Below are positions 29,587-34,060 of a DNA stretch of 34,060 nucleotides, piece after piece. A program made the position numbers and the translations under genes. The notes beneath the pieces were generated by a model. The model was not told where the DNA came from, made no database searches, and saw nothing but the letters and a program-made list of their open reading frames with translations. Source of the stretch: an uncultured Lachnospiraceae bacterium (GTDB lineage Bacteria; Bacillota; Clostridia; Lachnospirales; Lachnospiraceae); assembly GCA_900317755.1 (NCBI GenBank), contig ONHZ01000035.1, positions 1 through 34,060 of the forward strand, written 5' to 3'. Positions within the stretch are counted from its first letter, which is position 1. Every line of letters starts with the position of its first letter.

Positions 29587-31815
29587 ATGAAATTAATAAT
29601 TGCAGAAAAGCCAGTGCTAGGAGAGTCCATTGCGGCCGCCATACCTGGAAACGGAACAAAGAATGATGGCACAATTACGAAAGGAGACTGGACTGTCGTA
29701 TGGTGTTTCGGACATCTTATGACTCTTGCTGATCCCGAAGATTATGATGAGTCATACAAGAAATGGAGTCTCGATCAGCTTCCGATTTATTTTGATGACT
29801 GGAAGATAAAGGTAAAGCCGGAGACTTCTTCAAGAAAAGGCGGTACATCATTAAAAGCTCGTGTAAAGCAGATATTCGACCTTATGGACAAGGCTGAATT
29901 TGTCGTAAATGCAGGCGATATGGACGAGGAAGGACAGAGACTCGTTGACGAGCTTTTGGAATTTCATAAATATCCTATCAGCAAAGCTTATCGTCTTGAC
30001 ACTTCTGATACTTCCGTAAATGCAATGAAGAAAGCCCTTAATAATCTGAAACCAGACAAGGAATTTTATAATTTCGGTCTTTCTGCATACGGAAGGGAGA
30101 TAGCCGACATGGTATTCGGCTACAATCTTTCGAGATATTATACCTTGATAAATCATACGAAGCTTACAGTAGGCCGTGTACAGACTGCAACATTAGGTCT
30201 TGTAGTAAACAGAGATGAGCTGATAGAAAGATTTTCCAAAGCATATTACTATGAAGTATATGAAAAGGTTCAGTTAAATGGTCAGGACATCATTCTTAAA
30301 TACAATCCCGATAAAGATGATGCAATGCTTACTGACGGAAAGATTTTAAACAGACAGTTGGCAGAAGATATAGTAGGAAAGCTTTCGCATAAGTCGGCTG
30401 AATTTTCCATTACTTCACAGATAAAGAAGGAAAATCCTCCGCTTCCATTCAATCTGAAGGAGCTTAATACTTTCTGTAATAGGAAATTCGGTTACAATCC
30501 TTCTCAGGTCATGAATATAACGCAGCAATTGAGGGAGAAGTACAAGGCAATTACATATAACAGGTCTGACTGCCAATATCTTTCCGAGGAGCATTTCAAG
30601 GAAGCACCTGGGGTGATTGATTCCGTAATCGTAAATTTCAATGGAAAGTATGATAGAAGTTCTTTTGACACTACCATACATTCAAAGTGCTTTAATGACA
30701 AGAATATTACAGCGCATTTTGCCATAATTCCGACAGATACGAAAGTAAATCCCGATGTGATGACAAAGGACGAGAGAAATGTCTATACTGCCATTTGTGA
30801 AAGGTATCTCATTCAGTTCATGCCGCCTGTGGAAAGGGTAGTATATGAAATCTTTTCAGACAAGCTGCCTGACACGATAAGCGGAGCATTAAAGGCGAGC
30901 TGTTCGAGGATACAAAGCGAAGGCTATCTTGCATTGTATCGTGATTCTGAAAAGACAGCCGAGAGTGATGATGTTCAAAACAATGACATGCTTGTAAGCG
31001 TGCTTTCATCGTATTCTGGCGGAAGTATAGGCAGTTTGGAAATCCTTGACGGAACCGTTAAGGAAAAGGAAACGAAGCCGCCACAGAGATATAATCAGAC
31101 GACTCTCTATAATGACATGTCATCTATTTCAAAGTATGTGACAGATCCCGAGATTAAGAAGATACTTCTTGACAAGGACAAGGACAAGAAGGGAGAAAAC
31201 GGCTCAATCGGCACATCAGCGACAAGGGCGCTTATCATTCAGAAACTGATTGACAACGGCTATCTGAAGGAAATTACTGAAAAGAAAAAGCCGTATCTCA
31301 TGTCAACCGATAAGGCGAGGGAGTTCTACAAGATTCTGCCCGACAATATCAAGGACGCATCGGTCACTGCACGATGGTACATTATTCAGGAGGAGATAGT
31401 AGAAGGAAATGCAAAGCCAGACAGCCTTGGAAAGTCGGTTCTTGACGAGGTTGTAAAGGTCATTGATTCAAAGCAGGGTAAAATGAAAGGAAATTTTGGA
31501 ATGGATAGTGAAATTATCTGCGAATGCCCTCATTGTGGCGGTAACATAATAAATGGAAAGTATGGTCCATACTGCAAGGAAAAATGCGGATTTTATGCTC
31601 CATCATATTACAGAGGACGGAAACTTACGGAAAAACAGCAGATTGATCTTCTCAAAGGAAATACGATAAAGAATCTGTCGCTCACTTCAAAAGCTGGAAA
31701 GACATACAAAATGAATGTCTTTGCTACAGGAGAGCTTTCGGAATTTCAGAAGAAGGATGGAAGCACGGGATATTCGCTTGAGCTTGATGGCGAGTATGTG
31801 AATGATAAGAAATAA
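29587..31815 (+). CDS. topB: DNA topoisomerase III (type IA)
   Basis: 742 residues. Toprim domain: E7 in LIIAEKPVLGES and the acidic GDMDEEG near 110-116. The TVGRVQTATLGLVV strand is near 200-213. Catalytic Tyr324 is in AITYNRSDCQYL. The C-terminus (about 640-700) has a zinc-ribbon-like CECPHCGG...YCKEKCGFY, followed by a small extra domain. TopB is a common ICE gene and would resolve single-strand tangles during transfer or replication. ATG 29587 has AAAGGAG seven bases ahead; the upstream ATG at 29566 is weaker. It is the last rightward gene of the block and ends at a strong terminator. Confidence 0.95.
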   Translation: MKLIIAEKPVLGESIAAAIPGNGTKNDGTITKGDWTVVWCFGHLMTLADPEDYDESYKKWSLDQLPIYFDDWKIKVKPETSSRKGGTSLKARVKQIFDLMDKAEFVVNAGDMDEEGQRLVDELLEFHKYPISKAYRLDTSDTSVNAMKKALNNLKPDKEFYNFGLSAYGREIADMVFGYNLSRYYTLINHTKLTVGRVQTATLGLVVNRDELIERFSKAYYYEVYEKVQLNGQDIILKYNPDKDDAMLTDGKILNRQLAEDIVGKLSHKSAEFSITSQIKKENPPLPFNLKELNTFCNRKFGYNPSQVMNITQQLREKYKAITYNRSDCQYLSEEHFKEAPGVIDSVIVNFNGKYDRSSFDTTIHSKCFNDKNITAHFAIIPTDTKVNPDVMTKDERNVYTAICERYLIQFMPPVERVVYEIFSDKLPDTISGALKASCSRIQSEGYLALYRDSEKTAESDDVQNNDMLVSVLSSYSGGSIGSLEILDGTVKEKETKPPQRYNQTTLYNDMSSISKYVTDPEIKKILLDKDKDKKGENGSIGTSATRALIIQKLIDNGYLKEITEKKKPYLMSTDKAREFYKILPDNIKDASVTARWYIIQEEIVEGNAKPDSLGKSVLDEVVKVIDSKQGKMKGNFGMDSEIICECPHCGGNIINGKYGPYCKEKCGFYAPSYYRGRKLTEKQQIDLLKGNTIKNLSLTSKAGKTYKMNVFATGELSEFQKKDGSTGYSLELDGEYVNDKK

Positions 31816-31822
31816 TACATAA

Positions 31823-31856
31823 TAAAAGTCCTGGCAGACATGTCAGGACTTTTTTA
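31823..31856. terminator. Bidirectional terminator between topB and TA-like cassette
   Basis: AAAAGTCCTG (31824-31833) pairs with CAGGACTTTTTT (31844-31855). T-runs occur on both strands, so it can stop both the rightward topB transcript and the leftward cassette ending at 31857. Confidence 0.9.
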
Positions 31857-32297
31857 TTAAGCGATTTTTTTGTCTTGTAATAATACAAAATCTTTTTTTA
31901 TCATATCTATGGCCACTTTTACAGATACAGTATGCAGCGTATCATAACATAATAATATTTTTTGTATATCATAATTATTTACAATATCTTTTCCTTTAAT
32001 ATCATCAATAAAAATCCAACATGAAAATAAATAACCTCCCCAATACATAATATCATCGTTTATATAAGGTTCGTCTTGATATAAATCATCAATATTTCCA
32101 TATTCCATTACAAATGAATTATAATGATATAAGGGGCTTTGTGATACGGCATTAAAATCATATGTATATAATAAATTTGCAGTGTCAGATAAAAGCCAGG
32201 CTTTTGTAAATTTTGTTTCATCAAAACCTTTTTCTCCTGCAATTTCAAATACATTAGCTATTTTTCTTGCTATTGCTCTTTCATATATTCCGTACAT
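31857..32297 (-). CDS. DUF3990-associated partner protein
   Basis: 146 residues. MYGIYERAIARKIANVFEIA, then GEKGFDETKFTKAWLLSDTA, YWGGYLFSCWIF and YDTLHTVSVKVAIDMI form a helical protein that I recall as a frequent neighbour of DUF3990 genes in Lachnospiraceae. Its ATG lies one base after the stop of the DUF3990 gene, so the two are translated together; the mRNA has GAGG just ahead. This coupling suggests an antitoxin or immunity partner, but which protein is the toxin is inferred, not shown. Confidence 0.6.
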   Translation of the reverse strand: MYGIYERAIARKIANVFEIAGEKGFDETKFTKAWLLSDTANLLYTYDFNAVSQSPLYHYNSFVMEYGNIDDLYQDEPYINDDIMYWGGYLFSCWIFIDDIKGKDIVNNYDIQKILLCYDTLHTVSVKVAIDMIKKDFVLLQDKKIA

Positions 32298-32298
32298 A

Positions 32299-32853
32299 TT
32301 ATTGATTCCTCATTTTTCTAATTAGTGCGTCTGCTAATAGCCTATCTTCTTTAATTTGGTCTAATATTCTCTGTTTTTCAAAACCATATAGTTCTTTTGA
32401 ACCTTTGAATATTATTTTTTCATCAATAAATTTCTGCTTAACAAAAACTATTTGGTCTGAATATTTTAGACAATTTATCATTTCTATTGTTTTATCTGCA
32501 TTAATAATTCCATCATAATATAAATCTAGTATTTCAAACATTTTATCATCTGCAATAGGTCCTTTAATAATGTCAAAATCATTTTTATGAAATGGGAGCT
32601 TTGAAAAATCCTGATTTCTGTTTGCAGATACAAAATCAAGCCATTCCCGATCCGCTTTTAACTCTTTTATTTTATAATTTTCTTCGTTAAATTCATACCA
32701 ATTAAGAATAGAAGGCTTTTTATTACATGCCCATTTTGACGCCAGATTTTTATCTAAAGTCGTATAAAACCCGACACCAAAATCTATATCTTCTCGTGAT
32801 TGCTTCAAGTCTGGATGCTCGACCGTTAAATATGTACCATGATATAATATCAT
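32299..32853 (-). CDS. DUF3990 ADP-ribosyltransferase-fold protein (putative toxin)
   Basis: 184 residues. MILYHGTYLTVEHPDLKQSR, then DFGVGFYTTLDKNLASKWA, then YEFNEENYKIKELKADREWL and FDIIKGPIADDKMF are DUF3990 hallmarks. The H of YHGT and the Y of GFYTT occupy the NAD-binding positions of the H-Y-E ADP-ribosyltransferase clan; the third catalytic residue is not certain by eye. Such proteins occur in operons like this with small partners and are thought to act as toxins or effectors. It is the middle gene of a minus-strand cassette with a possible operator at 33514-33538. Substrate unknown. Confidence 0.72.
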   Translation of the reverse strand: MILYHGTYLTVEHPDLKQSREDIDFGVGFYTTLDKNLASKWACNKKPSILNWYEFNEENYKIKELKADREWLDFVSANRNQDFSKLPFHKNDFDIIKGPIADDKMFEILDLYYDGIINADKTIEMINCLKYSDQIVFVKQKFIDEKIIFKGSKELYGFEKQRILDQIKEDRLLADALIRKMRNQ

Positions 32854-32935
32854 TATTTATTCCTCTTGCAATTTATATATTTAATGCGCTTATATTAGTA
32901 ATTATATTATGCTTATTAAATTTCGTAAATATATT

Positions 32936-33208
32936 TTAATGTAAAAAATTTATGTCTAATCCATAATATTTTACAATATACTCGATACATTCCTTTGTCG
33001 CAGCCTTGCAATATATATCATAATCATTTGATTGAACAACATGCTTTAGTCCGTTATCTTTTCTTTTTCTCTGCCATTGTGCAACTGTACCATCTTCATA
33101 GATGCAGAAAGAATATCGTATTTTCCTTTTAGATGTGAAGCTGCCATAAATTGGAAATTCTAATTTGTCTTTTGTATTTTCATTCATAATATTCACACTT
33201 TCTGACAT
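32936..33208 (-). CDS. Small protein upstream of DUF3990
   Basis: 90 residues, basic. KLEFPIYGSFTSKRKIRYSF, then VAQWQRKRKDNGLKHVVQSN and ECIEYIVKYYGLDINFLH. No family recognised. ATG 33208 lacks a good ribosome site; an in-frame ATG at 33187 (MNENTKDKLEFP) is an alternative. In the minus-strand cassette it lies 82 bases before the DUF3990 start, which has its own AT-rich leader. It may be a regulator or antitoxin. Confidence 0.5.
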   Translation of the reverse strand: MSESVNIMNENTKDKLEFPIYGSFTSKRKIRYSFCIYEDGTVAQWQRKRKDNGLKHVVQSNDYDIYCKAATKECIEYIVKYYGLDINFLH

Positions 33209-33222
33209 ATTATTATTTATGT

Positions 33223-33500
33223 TTAATGAACCGAATAAAGATTGAGATATTCATCAATATATGAAAGATAGTATGCCATATCATCTGAAATCTGAGAAAT
33301 TGTAGGATAACCAATGTTTTCATAATAGTTCCAGTTAGTATGCCTTACGATAAACTGCCGGTCATTATGTGTCAAATGATCTGACTCCCATAATATTATC
33401 TTCTTTTTGGTAATGGCAAGCTCATAACAAAAATGCGATTCTGCCTGATAATTATTTAAGTAAATGTACAGGTCGCCTTTTTCATTATATTTTGTTCCAT
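33223..33500 (-). pseudogene. 5'-frameshifted first gene of the cassette
   Basis: From ATG 33500 (AAAGGAG just upstream) the frame stops after 14 codons. A different frame carries protein-like sequence: YNEKGDLYIYLNNYQAESHF, CYELAITKKKIILWESDHLT, NWNYYENIGYPTISQISDDM and on to the stop at 33223. That frame has no start codon before an upstream stop. The simplest reading is a one-base deletion near the start of a ~90-aa gene. It is a neighbour of the DUF3990 cassette and perhaps its lost regulator or third component. Confidence 0.6.
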
Positions 33501-33513
33501 AAAGCTCCTTTCT

Positions 33514-33574
33514 TTACTTTGTAATTAACGTAAAGTAATTATTGAATATTAGCTAATAAATATCCAAAATTATA
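33514..33574 (-). promoter_or_regulatory. Promoter and dyad operator of the DUF3990 cassette
   Basis: A -10 TATAAT is at 33574-33569 (minus strand), with TTGACT-type hexamers further up at non-ideal spacing. TTACTTT (33514-33520) and AAAGTAA (33532-33538) form a perfect seven-base inverted repeat with an 11-base spacer between that -10 and the ATG 33500. This is a good place for autoregulation by a TA complex. Confidence 0.5.
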
Positions 33575-33605
33575 CTACATTAGTCAAGGAAAAAAGTCAA
33601 GGACT

Positions 33606-33677
33606 TTATATCAAAAAATTTATTTTTTTTATGTTTTCTTTTATTTTTACCGGCTGCACTGTCTTTTTTTGATATAA
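33606..33677. repeat. 13-bp inverted repeat in AT-rich gap
   Basis: TTATATCAAAAAA (33606-33618) is an exact complement of TTTTTTGATATAA (33665-33677), enclosing 46 bases that contain CCGGCTGC. It lies in the gene-free stretch 33501-33874 between the leftward cassette and the rightward methyltransferase. It could be a cruciform, a terminator-like structure or paired binding sites; otherwise the gap holds only AT-rich sequence. Confidence 0.55.
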
Positions 33678-33874
33678 GGGTGGCGGTCGGTTTTTCTTTC
33701 TTATTTGTTTTTTTTGATTCGATTTAATTATCCATATTTGTCATTCATTACTATTAATAATATCAAAAAATGAAAATAATAAAAAATAAAATATCAGATA
33801 TGATATTGAATAAGATGGTGCATTTCCTTATAATTAATTATGTTTCAATTAATTATCTGGAAAAGGATTTTTTT

Positions 33875-34060
33875 ATGTCTCTTACTTTAGGTTCATTATT
33901 TGATGGTTCAGGAGGCTTTCCTCTTGGCGGTGTTATGGCTGGAATAAAGCCATTATAGGCTTCCGAAATAGAACCTTTTCCTATCAGGGTTACTACAAAA
34001 AGATTTCCAAACATGAAACATTATGGCGATGTATCTGCCATAAATGGTTTTAGTATAAGC
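33875..34060 (+). pseudogene. DNA (cytosine-5) methyltransferase with in-frame amber codon (partial)
   Basis: MSLTLGSLFDGSGGFPLGGV, then MAGIKPL, is motif I (FDGSGG, SAM binding) of C5 DNA methyltransferases, with AAAAGGA eight bases before ATG 33875. At 33956-33958 a TAG interrupts the frame; the family text then continues in the same frame to the window end (ASEIEPFPIRVTTKRFP, NMKHYGDVSAING). Relatives read KPLWASEIEP, so TGG has become TAG. TAG ends normal genes here (6245, 10682), so recoding is unlikely. Only the first 62 codons are visible. Confidence 0.75.

Noticed and set aside
33956-33958. TAG read as an amino acid (stop reassignment)
   Set aside because: TAG ends ordinary genes in this window (6243-6245 and 10680-10682).
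1-34060. Insertion sequence or transposase
   Set aside because: No DDE, HUH or serine-recombinase protein was seen; the only recombinase is the tyrosine integrase.

Overview
The window looks like a low-GC Clostridia chromosome, most probably Lachnospiraceae, carrying most of an integrative and conjugative element (ICE). The taxonomic call is inference from the AT-rich sequence and from families typical of that group (DUF6033, DUF5688, Maff2-like, DUF3990). No ribosomal marker is present to confirm it.

Layout. 1-2580 is ordinary chromosome: a cation/proton antiporter and a DUF6033-type protein, each ended by a clear terminator. At 2580-2600 lies the 3' end of a tRNA gene (probably tRNA-Gly) read on the minus strand. 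This marks the left junction of the ICE; the intact tRNA should lie beyond the right end of the window. 2726-5828 (minus strand) holds a tyrosine integrase, a cargo AAA ATPase and an XRE repressor. The repressor faces a strong divergent promoter (5936-5964) with repeated operator-like motifs. 6021-11799 (plus) is the maintenance and replication block: small regulators, a zinc-ribbon peptide, ParA, ParB, a striking non-coding hairpin array (8486-8947), SSB, a DUF3991/Toprim protein and a DUF6291-like replication protein whose gene contains about seven 30-bp iteron-like repeats. 11820-13925 is an accessory patch: a doubly frameshifted pseudogene, a small cysteine-peptidase-like gene, an unannotated type I toxin-antitoxin locus (32-codon hydrophobic toxin, antisense RNA, shared terminator) bracketed by two copies of a ~95-bp palindromic repeat, a second XRE gene and a candidate oriT.

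13925-31815 (plus) is the conjugation block: a DUF3801-like protein, a split VirD4 coupling protein, a Maff2/VirB2-like small membrane protein, VirB6/TrbL, an OB-fold-like protein, PrgI, a VirB4 N-terminal-only paralogue, full VirB4, a membrane-anchored C39-type peptidase, two DUF5688 proteins around a SpoVG-like protein, a broken DUF4313 gene and topoisomerase III. Together these encode a Gram-positive type IV secretion system and its DNA processing. No relaxase is visible and it may lie past 34060. 31857-33538 (minus) is a toxin-antitoxin-like cassette around a DUF3990 ADP-ribosyltransferase-fold protein. The window ends in a DNA cytosine methyltransferase gene with an amber codon where tryptophan is expected.

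The best candidates for undescribed biology are the covarying hairpin array next to parAB/ssb, the intragenic 30-bp repeats (a possible origin inside the initiator gene), and the compact type I toxin locus with its flanking palindromic repeats.
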